From: an uncultured Ruminococcus sp.
GTDB lineage: Bacteria; Bacillota; Clostridia; Oscillospirales; Ruminococcaceae
Assembly (NCBI GenBank): GCA_947178575.1
Contig: CAMWYX010000007.1
Span: forward strand, 1-64,000
Direction: 5' to 3'
DNA: 64,000 nucleotides
How positions within the stretch are numbered: the stretch's first letter is position 1; each line of letters starts with the position of its first letter. Below, piece after piece: positions 9,481 through 18,908 of the stretch. Made by a program: the position numbers and the translations under genes. The notes beneath the pieces are model-generated. The model saw only the letters and a list, made by a program, of their open reading frames with translations, made no database searches and was not told the origin of the DNA.

Positions 9481-11271
9481 ATGGTGAATCCTGAAGAGAA
9501 TACTGAAAACATTTTATATTTGAATAATCTGCTTGATTTCCGGCAGTCAGACATAACCGTTGAGATAATGCCTCCGGATATAGGACATATCGAGAACAGA
9601 CTCGCCGGAAGCGGACTGAACATATGCGAAATTCTGAATGATTTTGTTCCGCCGGATTCTGATAATGCAGTATCAGAAAACAAAGATATACGTCAGATTA
9701 TCAGTACTGCTGCCGATTGCGAACTTAAAAGTCATCGTCTTAGGTCGTATCTCAACAATGAAATTCTGGAAACGGCAATGACAGAACTCTCAAAATGTGA
9801 AATGGTATGCCTTACAGCAGGATTTCTTAAATGGTACTATGATGAATCCGACGAAAATCCGAAGTTCGCACCGCTGATACTTATGCCCGTTGATATTGTC
9901 AGAGAAACGGACAGCGAATATTTTACCATAAAAACAAGCAGTATGAACTCACAGCTGAACAGAACTCTTGCGGATTTTCTGCTGTCACAGTTCGGTATCG
10001 ATATACCGGAAATGCGTACATATCCCGAAGAGGGCGAGAATATCAATATACAGCAGATATTCAGTGCCGTGCGTGATTCTGTCAAAAAATTTCCGCTGTG
10101 GGAAGTTAAGGAAATAATATTCATAAGCGATTTTGAATATTCCACATTTGCCGTATGGAACTATAATCAAAGATTCGCTTCATACGGCGGAAAAATCGGA
10201 GTTTCTGCGGATATGCTCCGTGGTATGAACAGAAATTCATATGAAATGCTCTGCGATGACCTTGAATATCTTGCCCGAAAATCAGATGATTTCGGGAATA
10301 CCGACGATACACCGCTTAAATATTGCTGTCTTCCGGAATACAGCGAAGATATGCGTGCCGAAATCGAAAGCTGTCTCGTCAGGCTGAAAACGGCAATATA
10401 CAACATCAGAGATGATGTGAATCTTTTGTGTGAACTCTGCGGAAAACAGATTATGACACTCCGGCAGTATAATTACTGTGCGGAAATATTGCGGATAGTC
10501 TCCGGAAAAGATATTATGCTTCCGGAAATAGTCGGCTGTACGGAATGGGAAGATTTTCGGGATAAAGTTTATTCGCTTATTGTTAAAGGTCAACGTTACA
10601 AGGAACTGAAAGAGAGAATACTTGAAACATTTGAAATATCGGTTCTTAATTTTGACGCTTCCACCGCCCTTGACAAACTGAAAAATGCCGAAAAACTTTC
10701 AGATATACAGAAATTCATCAGAACAGGAAAAATCGTAAAGGAACTCAATTCGCACGCAAAAGAATCCGGCACTGTAAACAGGCTGAATGCAGAAAGTTTC
10801 TGTATATCCCTTAAAAATCTGAAAAGCCTTTCGTCTGAACTGAAAAAAATCCACAAAGATACAGTTAAGTTTTTCAGCAGTGCGAAAAGACTTCTTAAAG
10901 GCGAAAAATCAGACTGGGACAATCTGGAACGCTCGGTCATTATGTCCGAAAAGCTGAGAGAACAGCTTTCCGTTTCACCGCTTCTGACCGCCGATAAAGA
11001 TTGCTTTTTCCGGAAACTCGTACAGTATTACGGAAACGAACAGAAAAAATCAGAAATAAACGATATAACTCTGGAACTGACTGCTCATCACAGAGAATTT
11101 AAACATCTGCTCGGCAGACTTTCAGACGAATTCCGGATAAATTTCGGATTTCTCGATTCCTATCACTGGCAGAGACAGCTCTCCGCCGAAACAGACAGAA
11201 TAATAAACGAACTCCCGAAACTCAGACAGTGGACGGAAATTATTTCAATACAGGAAAATTGCAGAATATAA
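9481..11271 (+). CDS. DUF4011-domain protein lacking helicase motor motifs
   Basis: LTAGFLKWYYDES..PKFAPLILMPVDI, LADFLLSQFGID and WEVKEIIFISDFEYSTFAVWN match DUF4011 style; no Walker A GxGKS seen in 596 aa. Confidence 0.65.
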   Translation: MVNPEENTENILYLNNLLDFRQSDITVEIMPPDIGHIENRLAGSGLNICEILNDFVPPDSDNAVSENKDIRQIISTAADCELKSHRLRSYLNNEILETAMTELSKCEMVCLTAGFLKWYYDESDENPKFAPLILMPVDIVRETDSEYFTIKTSSMNSQLNRTLADFLLSQFGIDIPEMRTYPEEGENINIQQIFSAVRDSVKKFPLWEVKEIIFISDFEYSTFAVWNYNQRFASYGGKIGVSADMLRGMNRNSYEMLCDDLEYLARKSDDFGNTDDTPLKYCCLPEYSEDMRAEIESCLVRLKTAIYNIRDDVNLLCELCGKQIMTLRQYNYCAEILRIVSGKDIMLPEIVGCTEWEDFRDKVYSLIVKGQRYKELKERILETFEISVLNFDASTALDKLKNAEKLSDIQKFIRTGKIVKELNSHAKESGTVNRLNAESFCISLKNLKSLSSELKKIHKDTVKFFSSAKRLLKGEKSDWDNLERSVIMSEKLREQLSVSPLLTADKDCFFRKLVQYYGNEQKKSEINDITLELTAHHREFKHLLGRLSDEFRINFGFLDSYHWQRQLSAETDRIINELPKLRQWTEIISIQENCRI

Positions 11272-11283
11272 GGAGTAGAAAAA

Positions 11284-12624
11284 TTGGATAGATTATTGAT
11301 TCTGACAGGAAGAATAATAGTTAAGCTTCTGAAACTTTGCAGACGCAATGCAGGAAATCTCCCTGGGATAATACTGTGGCATCTCACCAAAGGAAAATGC
11401 TGTAAGATGTTCAAAATCGACTGCCCGATAATTGCGGTCACCGGAACGAACGGAAAAACTTCCGTCACAAACTGCATAGCACAGCTTTTCGAGCAGAGCG
11501 GGAAAAAAATCATAATCAACAGAGAGGGAAACAATCTCGATACCGGTATATGTTCGCTCCTGCTCCGCTACTGTGACAGTTCCGGCAAGGTAGATGCCGA
11601 TTATCTTATACTCGAAACAGATGAAAGTCATGTTCCGGTTGTATATTCACAGCTGAAACTCGAAACGCTTGTGGTGCTTAACTTCTTCCGTGACCAGCTC
11701 GACCGCAACGGCGAAATGGAAACGCTTATTCAGAAAATAAATTCGTTCTGCAAGACGTTTGACGGCAATCTTATACTAAACGGCGACGACCCTAACACAG
11801 CACGTCTTGGCAGAGCAAATCCTGAAAACAAGAACGTAAGATATTTCAATGCAGAACCCTATAAATTCGCTACAGATACAATCTTTGAAGCCTCGGAGGG
11901 ACGTTTCTGTCCGTTCTGCGGGAATCCGCTGAAATATGATTATTATCAGTATTCCCATATCGGAAAATTCACATGTACGGAATGCGGATTCGGAAACTAC
12001 AAGCCGTATATCACAGCGTGTAATATAGACCTCGAAAAGCCTGTTTTCACCGCCGACCGCCATGAATATTCGCCGGTACTCAGCAGTATCTATAATGTGT
12101 ATAATATGACAGCCGTCGCCGGAACTGCAAAACTTTACGGCATCGAACCGAAAATCACCGATAATGTTATTTCTCATTATACCGTAAACAACGGACGTAT
12201 GGAAACATTCATGCTCGGCGACAGAAAAACAACTCTTAACCTTGCCAAAAATCCGGTAGGCGCAAATATGACGCTCCGTGTGATGAACGAAATGCACGGC
12301 GAAAAAGAACTCCTGTTCGTCCTCAATGACAATGTAGCCGACGGTCTTGACGTATCGTGGATATGGGATATAAATTTCAGTATCTTTGAACGTGTAACAC
12401 GTGTTGTGACTTCCGGAACAAGAGCATATGACATAGCCGTGCGTATAAAATGCTCCGGCTATCCGGCAGAAAAAATAACTGTCTGTCCAGAACTCGATAC
12501 CGCAGTAAACGAACTCGCTAAAACATCGGGAAGAAAATTCGTCATTGCAAACTATACCGCAGTTCAGCCCACAAGAACAGCTCTTAAACGCTATATCACA
12601 GAAAACGGAGGCAGTCATGAATAA
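11284..12624 (+). CDS. murT: lipid II isoglutaminyl synthase subunit MurT
   Basis: Mur-ligase P-loop VTGTNGKTSV, NREGNNLDTG, Cys4 zinc motif CPFCGN..CTECG; adjacent gatD. Confidence 0.95.
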   Translation: MDRLLILTGRIIVKLLKLCRRNAGNLPGIILWHLTKGKCCKMFKIDCPIIAVTGTNGKTSVTNCIAQLFEQSGKKIIINREGNNLDTGICSLLLRYCDSSGKVDADYLILETDESHVPVVYSQLKLETLVVLNFFRDQLDRNGEMETLIQKINSFCKTFDGNLILNGDDPNTARLGRANPENKNVRYFNAEPYKFATDTIFEASEGRFCPFCGNPLKYDYYQYSHIGKFTCTECGFGNYKPYITACNIDLEKPVFTADRHEYSPVLSSIYNVYNMTAVAGTAKLYGIEPKITDNVISHYTVNNGRMETFMLGDRKTTLNLAKNPVGANMTLRVMNEMHGEKELLFVLNDNVADGLDVSWIWDINFSIFERVTRVVTSGTRAYDIAVRIKCSGYPAEKITVCPELDTAVNELAKTSGRKFVIANYTAVQPTRTALKRYITENGGSHE

Positions 12625-13360
12625 AATAAAAATTCTTCATATGTATGCCGATATGCTTGACCTCTACGGCGACGGCGGAAATATGGAAATAATCGGCTAT
12701 CGATGTAAAATGCGTGGTATCGAATGCATAATCGATAAATATTCGGTTGATTCTCCTATGCCGGATTTTTCTTCATATGATTTGATATACATAGGCGGAG
12801 GTGCAGACCTCGAACAACAGCATATCTCCGAAAATCTTCAGAAATGCAGAGACGGCATAGAATCGGCATATAAAAACGGAACTTTTCTCTTCCTGATTTG
12901 CGGAGGCTATCAGCTTCTCGGAAAATATTATCTCGATGCCGACGGAAACAAAATTTCCGGTCTTGGATTGTTCGGCTACTACACGGAAGCAGAACCGAAC
13001 CGCCGTAAACGCTGTATCGGAAATATTGTATTACGCACAGAATTTACCGGAAAAACCGTCGATATAGTAGGATTTGAAAATCACGGAGGACAGACACGCA
13101 ATGTAAAAACTCCGCTCGGAAGCGTTCTTTGCGGTCACGGAAACTGCACCGGCGGAACTCATGAGGGATACTTTGAAAAAAATGTCATAGCTACGTATAT
13201 GCACGGACCCTGCCTTGCAAAAAATCCCGAAATATCGGATTATATCATAAAATACTGCCTTGAAAGACAAAACGGCTCATCTGTAACTCTCAGACCGCTC
13301 GATGACCGTCTCGAAAATGATTGCAGACGTGTCATGATAAGCAGATTGTTAAAAAAATAA
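12617..13360 (+). CDS. gatD: lipid II isoglutaminyl synthase glutaminase subunit GatD
   Basis: Glutaminase CGGYQLLG nucleophile motif; ATG overlaps murT stop; start 12617 rather than 12545. Confidence 0.95.
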   Translation: MNKIKILHMYADMLDLYGDGGNMEIIGYRCKMRGIECIIDKYSVDSPMPDFSSYDLIYIGGGADLEQQHISENLQKCRDGIESAYKNGTFLFLICGGYQLLGKYYLDADGNKISGLGLFGYYTEAEPNRRKRCIGNIVLRTEFTGKTVDIVGFENHGGQTRNVKTPLGSVLCGHGNCTGGTHEGYFEKNVIATYMHGPCLAKNPEISDYIIKYCLERQNGSSVTLRPLDDRLENDCRRVMISRLLKK

Positions 13361-13436
13361 AAATATATTTTCAGGCATATTTATTTTTAATGTAAATATA
13401 AATATATAACATATAGGGAACAAAAACAGGAGAATT

Positions 13437-14765
13437 ATGAAAAAATTATTACTTATATCTATCGGATTATTTTCGCTTGCATCGTGCGGTCAGACAGTCG
13501 GACGTGATAATGATTATATAGATTTGTCCGCTGTGAATAATATATCATCGGAAAAATCAACAACGACTACACAATCTGCAAAACTGGAAAAATCCGAAAA
13601 AACAACAGAATCGGAAACAACTTCCGCTCCGCCGGTCACCACGGAAAAGAAAAAAGCATCGGATAAACCTCCGGAATCGGTAATACTTGATGTTCCGGAA
13701 AATATCGAAGTCTATTCCGATATGACAATCGCCGAACTGATTTCCGATACAAACACGGATATAACAAATCCGCATAAAAAGATAGATACTTCGGAAACAG
13801 GCGAAAAATCAACCGTCGTTGAATTTGAATACGAGGGCGAACCATATAAAAAGAAAGTAGAATATATTGTATCTGATACAACAGCTCCGGTTGTACTCAA
13901 CAGTGGCTGGAATCCGTATACAATTGTAAATGAACCATTTAACCTCAGCAATCTGATAGGATATGCTGATAATTACGACCGTTCTCCGGAACTGACATAT
14001 TCCGGCGATGTGGATACTTCAAAGGTCGGAAGTTACCCGATAACCGTCACAGTTACGGATAATTCCGGCAACAGCACAAGCTGGAATATGGATATTCTTG
14101 TGGTTCATGAAAAACCGTCTCCGCAGGACGATAACACCCGTGTATCATTCAAGGATTTTATTGAAAATCATAACTATGAAAATGTCAGCTACGGAATCGA
14201 TGTTTCCACATGGCAGACATATGTCGATTACGAAAAAGTAAAGAAACAGGGCTGTGAATTTGCAATAATACGTATGGGATACGGAAATAATTCCGGTAAT
14301 ATCAGCATGGACGACTATTACAGCAACAATATCACCAAAGCTTCAGAATCCGGTCTCGACATCGGAGTATATTTCTACACCAGTGCGGCAACAGAAGATT
14401 TAATCCGTGAACAGGCTCGCTGGATTGTAAATCAGCTCGACGGCAGAGAACTTGATTTTCCAATCGCATTCGACTGGGAGACGTGGGAAAATTTTCAGAT
14501 ATATGGCATGAATATCCACGACCTCAACGAACTCTTTGAATATTTCTGCGATGAACTCGAAAAAAACGGTTACTCCGGAATGCTCTACAGCAGTAAGAAT
14601 TTTCTCAATGATTTCTGGACAAACAAAAACAACCGACCCGTATGGCTTGCCCATTACGTGGACGAAACAGACTATCAGGGCGATTTTGACTTGTGGCAGG
14701 CAAGCGCATACGGAAATATAGACGGCATTGACGGCGACGTTGATTTTAATATACGAATGAACTAA
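13437..14765 (+). CDS. lipoprotein with GH25 lysozyme domain
   Basis: Lipobox LASC, Ser/Thr linker, Ig-like domain, GH25 motifs YGIDVSTWQ...FAIIRMGYG...FDWE. Confidence 0.9.
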   Translation: MKKLLLISIGLFSLASCGQTVGRDNDYIDLSAVNNISSEKSTTTTQSAKLEKSEKTTESETTSAPPVTTEKKKASDKPPESVILDVPENIEVYSDMTIAELISDTNTDITNPHKKIDTSETGEKSTVVEFEYEGEPYKKKVEYIVSDTTAPVVLNSGWNPYTIVNEPFNLSNLIGYADNYDRSPELTYSGDVDTSKVGSYPITVTVTDNSGNSTSWNMDILVVHEKPSPQDDNTRVSFKDFIENHNYENVSYGIDVSTWQTYVDYEKVKKQGCEFAIIRMGYGNNSGNISMDDYYSNNITKASESGLDIGVYFYTSAATEDLIREQARWIVNQLDGRELDFPIAFDWETWENFQIYGMNIHDLNELFEYFCDELEKNGYSGMLYSSKNFLNDFWTNKNNRPVWLAHYVDETDYQGDFDLWQASAYGNIDGIDGDVDFNIRMN

Positions 14766-14862
14766 AAATTATATAATAAATTGTTTTGCTCATTTTATAA
14801 TTAGTACATAAACAAATACATCAAATTTTTAAAATTAGATTTATTTATATTCATTTAAGGAC

Positions 14863-14891
14863 TTGACATTGTTTGGACAATGTGTTATAAT
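14863..14891 (+). promoter_or_regulatory. sigma-A-type promoter with embedded palindrome
   Basis: TTGACA (14863-14868), 17-bp spacer, TATAAT (14886-14891); ACATTGT-TTGG-ACAATGT perfect inverted repeat 14866-14883. Confidence 0.85.
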
Positions 14892-14923
14892 ATATCCGGA
14901 AATTTATATAGATTGGATCTGAT

Positions 14924-17002
14924 ATGATGCTTCACTTTATTAAGGAATATCCAAATGAATGGGAAGGCTTCGCACACGGCCGCTGGAGCAATACCTCCGT
15001 CAATGTCGGCGACTTCATCAAGAAGAACTACACTCCGTATGACGGGGACGAAAGCTTTCTCGCACCTCCTACAGAGGCTACCAAAAAACTCTGGGAACAG
15101 GTTATGGAACTCTCACGTCAGGAACGTGAGGCCGGCGGTGTTCTCGATATGGACACAAAAATCGTCTCCACAATCACTTCCCACGAAGCAGGTTACCTCA
15201 ATAAAGACCTCGAAAAAATAGTAGGTCTCCAGACCGATAAGCCTTTCAAACGCTCCCTCCAGCCTTTCGGCGGAATCCGTATGGCTCAGAATGCCTGCGA
15301 CCAGTACGGCTATAAGGTCGACCCCGAAGTAGTGAAAATATTCACAAAATACAGAAAAACCCACAATCAGGGCGTTTTCGATGCCTATACTCCCGAAATG
15401 AGAATGGCTCGTAAATCCGCTATTATCACCGGTCTCCCCGATGCTTACGGCAGAGGCCGTATAATCGGCGACTACAGACGTGTCGCCCTCTACGGTATAG
15501 ACATTCTTATTGCCGACAAGAAACATCAGATTGAAACTTCTCTCGTGCGTATGACTTCAAAGAATATCCGTCTCCGTGAAGAACTCGCTGAACAGGTACG
15601 TGCCCTTGAAGAACTCAAAGAACTCGGAAATATCTACGGATTCGACATCTCACGCCCTGCCGCAAACGCCAAGGAAGCCGTGCAGTGGCTCTATTTCGGC
15701 TATCTCGCTGCTGTAAAGGAACAGAACGGCGCTGCTATGTCCCTCGGACGTACTTCAACATTCCTCGATATTTATATCCAGCGTGACCTCGACAAAGGAA
15801 TCCTCACGGAAGAAGAGGCTCAGGAAATTATCGACCACTTCATCATGAAACTGCGTATTGTCAAGTTCGCACGTACTCCCGAATATAATCAGCTGTTCTC
15901 CGGCGACCCGACCTGGATTACAGAATCTATCGGCGGTGTTGACGTTAACGGCAACCATCTTGTTACCAAGAACAGTTTCCGTTATCTCCATACTCTTGAA
16001 AACCTCGGCACTGCTCCCGAACCGAACATGACTGTTCTCTGGTCTCAGCGTCTCCCGAGAAACTTCAAGGAATACTGTGCTAAGATGTCTATCAAGACTT
16101 CTTCAATCCAGTACGAGAATGACGATATGATGCGTGTTATCCACGGTGACGACTACGCTATCGCCTGCTGTGTATCATCAATGAGAGTCGGCAAGGAAAT
16201 GCAGTTCTTCGGAGCTCGTGCAAACCTCGCAAAATGTCTCCTCTACGCTATCAACGGCGGTGTTGACGAAAGAATGAAAGTTCAGGTAGGTCCTAAGTTC
16301 AGACCTGTTGAGGGCGATTACCTCGACTTCGACGATGTATGGGACAAGTACGAGGCTATGATGGAATGGCTCGCCGGACTTTATGTCAATACGCTTAACG
16401 TAATCCACTATATGCACGACAAGTACTGCTATGAGAAACTTCAGATGGCTCTCCATGACCGTGATGTAAAGCGTTACTTTGCTACCGGTATCGCAGGACT
16501 TTCTGTTGTTGCCGATTCACTTTCAGCTATCAAGTACGCTAAGGTAAAGGTTATCCGTGACGAAAACGGAATCGTAACAGATTACGAAATCGAGGGAGAT
16601 TTCCCGAAATACGGCAACAACGACGACCGTGTCGATGATATTGCTGTTACAGTTGTACGCAAGTTTATGGACTGTGTACGTAAACATCATACATACCGTG
16701 ACGGCGTTCCTACAATGTCGATTCTGACTATCACTTCAAACGTTGTTTACGGTAAAAAGACCGGAAACACTCCGGACGGCCGTAAGATGGGCGTTCCGCT
16801 TGCTCCGGGTGCAAATCCGATGCACGGCAGAGATACTCACGGCGCAGCAGCTTCACTTTCTTCAGTTGCAAAACTTCCGTTCCGCCATGCTCAGGACGGT
16901 ATTTCAAATACGTTCTCAATTATTCCTGATGCACTCGGCAAGGATATGCAGGTGTTCGTCGGCGATATCGACATCGATGCAATGAGAAAGGAACAGGAAT
17001 AA
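14924..17002 (+). CDS. pflB: pyruvate formate-lyase catalytic core (no glycyl-radical domain)
   Basis: Extensive PFL similarity incl. [29 protein letters not shown] and [24 protein letters not shown]; protein ends after [15 protein letters not shown], before the RVSGYAV loop. Confidence 0.95.
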   Translation: MMLHFIKEYPNEWEGFAHGRWSNTSVNVGDFIKKNYTPYDGDESFLAPPTEATKKLWEQVMELSRQEREAGGVLDMDTKIVSTITSHEAGYLNKDLEKIVGLQTDKPFKRSLQPFGGIRMAQNACDQYGYKVDPEVVKIFTKYRKTHNQGVFDAYTPEMRMARKSAIITGLPDAYGRGRIIGDYRRVALYGIDILIADKKHQIETSLVRMTSKNIRLREELAEQVRALEELKELGNIYGFDISRPAANAKEAVQWLYFGYLAAVKEQNGAAMSLGRTSTFLDIYIQRDLDKGILTEEEAQEIIDHFIMKLRIVKFARTPEYNQLFSGDPTWITESIGGVDVNGNHLVTKNSFRYLHTLENLGTAPEPNMTVLWSQRLPRNFKEYCAKMSIKTSSIQYENDDMMRVIHGDDYAIACCVSSMRVGKEMQFFGARANLAKCLLYAINGGVDERMKVQVGPKFRPVEGDYLDFDDVWDKYEAMMEWLAGLYVNTLNVIHYMHDKYCYEKLQMALHDRDVKRYFATGIAGLSVVADSLSAIKYAKVKVIRDENGIVTDYEIEGDFPKYGNNDDRVDDIAVTVVRKFMDCVRKHHTYRDGVPTMSILTITSNVVYGKKTGNTPDGRKMGVPLAPGANPMHGRDTHGAAASLSSVAKLPFRHAQDGISNTFSIIPDALGKDMQVFVGDIDIDAMRKEQE

Positions 17003-17202
17003 TGGAAATCCCTAACAATCCGGAACAGCTCGCAGACCTGATTGACCAGCTTATGGCTGGCGGAAGCGGTCACGTTAATATCAAGTCCGGCGACGATGAA
17101 TCCGGAGTAAAGGTTGATATTGTAAACAGTACAGACTATTGCGGAAATAAAGGTGCGTGCTGTCAGCCCACCGAAGACGCAATAGACGACGATGAAGATT
17201 AG
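17002..17202 (+). CDS. small protein between PFL core and radical subunit, Cys motif CGNKGACC
   Basis: 66-aa ORF, start ATG overlaps pflB stop (TAATG), same operon; partial similarity to the start of the glycyl-radical domain. Confidence 0.8.
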   Translation: MEIPNNPEQLADLIDQLMAGGSGHVNIKSGDDESGVKVDIVNSTDYCGNKGACCQPTEDAIDDDED

Positions 17203-17214
17203 GAGGAATTTTTT

Positions 17215-17454
17215 ATGAGTAATCAGAAACAGGTTGACAATCTTATCGAACTTCTCGACGGATATGTTGAAAAAGGCGGTCATCATCTTAATGTAAATGT
17301 TTTCACAAAGGAAACACTTCTCGACGCTCAGGCTCACCCTGAAAAGTACCCTCAGCTTACTGTAAGAGTTTCCGGCTATGCCGTAAACTTCGTAAAGCTC
17401 ACAAAGGAACAGCAGGACGATGTAATTTCACGTACATTCCACAGCAGTCTGTGA
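17215..17454 (+). CDS. stand-alone glycyl-radical domain protein (PFL C-terminal subunit, GrcA-like)
   Basis: [57 protein letters not shown]; strong SD aggagg upstream. Confidence 0.95.
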   Translation: MSNQKQVDNLIELLDGYVEKGGHHLNVNVFTKETLLDAQAHPEKYPQLTVRVSGYAVNFVKLTKEQQDDVISRTFHSSL

Positions 17455-17480
17455 GAATAATATCCTGATTGAATCTTAAT

Positions 17481-17514
17481 AAAAAGCAGTCCCGTAAAAA
17501 GGACTGCTTTTTTT
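17481..17514 (+). terminator. Rho-independent terminator of pfl operon
   Basis: AAAAAGCAGTCC/GGACTGCTTTTTTT. Confidence 0.9.
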
Positions 17515-17518
17515 AATT

Positions 17519-17953
17519 CTATAAAAACTGCCTCATGTTCTGCGAAAGTTTTTCCTCTGCTTTTATAAGACGTTTTGCTATATCTTTTGACCGTTTATCC
17601 GCCGCCTGATACTCATTCAGATAACGTGTCAGGGATTTTATTCCCATATTGCACCCGTCTGTCATAAGTTCAGCGATTGTGCTGTCGGATTCGTCCATTT
17701 TCAGCTTGAAATTGGTCTTTATCCAAGACATTCCCGAAGCAATCGGATTCGGTTCTTTGCCGTTGTCGTGATAATCCGCAAGAACTTCCTGCAAATCGTT
17801 TTTCAGCTTCTCGTTTTCTCTGGAGCTGTCCTGCAAAAATTCACGCAGTTCCGGACTATGAGCGTATTCCATAACCTCATCAATTGCGGAAATTCCCATT
17901 TTTACGCCGGAATCACATTCACGCAGAAGTCTGATTGTATCCTGTTCAACCAT
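17519..17953 (-). CDS. DUF2383/PA2169-like four-helix-bundle protein
   Basis: Ferritin-like helical pattern, LLRECDSGVKMGISAIDEV. Confidence 0.65.
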   Translation of the reverse strand: MVEQDTIRLLRECDSGVKMGISAIDEVMEYAHSPELREFLQDSSRENEKLKNDLQEVLADYHDNGKEPNPIASGMSWIKTNFKLKMDESDSTIAELMTDGCNMGIKSLTRYLNEYQAADKRSKDIAKRLIKAEEKLSQNMRQFL

Positions 17954-18006
17954 AAAAAATCACCTCTTTCAGTGTTATTATAACACGGAAAAAGGTGATT
18001 ATTCTT

Positions 18007-18279
18007 TTATTTTTGTTTCTTCTCGTGAAGAATTATCGCCGAAATAATTATACAGACAATTCCCACGATAAATACAACCATGTCAAAAAAACCTAAATTT
18101 TTTAAAAGATAAACAGCAGTAGGCGAATCAGCACCGCCGATAATACCTATACCACTTGCAGAGCCATATCTTGACATAGTAATATATATATCAATTGCGG
18201 TTCTTATAACATACAGAATTTCAGATAATATCAGAATAATACCCGTATATCTTAAAAACTTTCCGAATTTTTTCATCAC
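18007..18279 (-). CDS. small membrane protein with Na+-decarboxylase beta-subunit signature
   Basis: 90 aa, two TM segments, GIGIIGGADSPTAVYL. Confidence 0.65.
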   Translation of the reverse strand: MMKKFGKFLRYTGIILILSEILYVIRTAIDIYITMSRYGSASGIGIIGGADSPTAVYLLKNLGFFDMVVFIVGIVCIIISAIILHEKKQK

Positions 18280-18311
18280 AGCATTTTTGCTCCTGATTCC
18301 TCTGTTATTTT

Positions 18312-18902
18312 TCAGCTTTTCAGTATTCCGTCAAACCAGCTGTAGATTCCGTTTGCGGTTTCGCTGTTACTGTTAAGACTTTCGCCCTCGCTCTTATGAA
18401 GTGTAATAACTCTGAACTCTCCGTCCTTATCATAGTAACAACCATACCATGCAACAGAATCATATTCAACATCAGGCATAAAATCAGACTTTACTATTTC
18501 ATAATCCTTGTCTGAACACACTTCGCAAAGTCTGCCGAAATTCTCATCAATTTCTGATTTGTCACACGATTTGCCGGTTTTTTTATCTTCAAGCCTGTCT
18601 GCTCTGAAATCGTCATATATCTGCGTTATACTATAATATGAATCTCCGGAAATATCCTGAATACAGTAAATATCGCCGTCCCTGTCTGTGAACTGAACTT
18701 CATAGCCTTCATTTCCGCTTGCGTATTTATTGTACAATGTATATTTCATGAAAACAATCTCCGGAATTTTTTCCGTATCAACATCAATATCAACAAAAAC
18801 AACTTTTGAATTATCTGAACTGCTTTCAGAAACTTTATCTGCACAGCCTGTCATCAGAATCAAAAATAAAGATAACACTATGCAATTAATTTTATTTATC
18901 AT
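18312..18902 (-). CDS. hypothetical lipoprotein
   Basis: Signal peptide with lipobox LMTGC. Confidence 0.7.
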   Translation of the reverse strand: MINKINCIVLSLFLILMTGCADKVSESSSDNSKVVFVDIDVDTEKIPEIVFMKYTLYNKYASGNEGYEVQFTDRDGDIYCIQDISGDSYYSITQIYDDFRADRLEDKKTGKSCDKSEIDENFGRLCEVCSDKDYEIVKSDFMPDVEYDSVAWYGCYYDKDGEFRVITLHKSEGESLNSNSETANGIYSWFDGILKS

Positions 18903-18908
18903 AAGTAA

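Noticed and set aside
11776-12618. 280-aa minus-strand ORF
   Set aside because: Antisense shadow of murT; Cys/Phe-rich nonsense composition.
17002-17454. Frameshift or premature stop explaining the split PFL
   Set aside because: Separate SD, clean starts/stops, an extra 66-aa ORF between the pieces and a downstream terminator fit real genes better than a single sequencing error.
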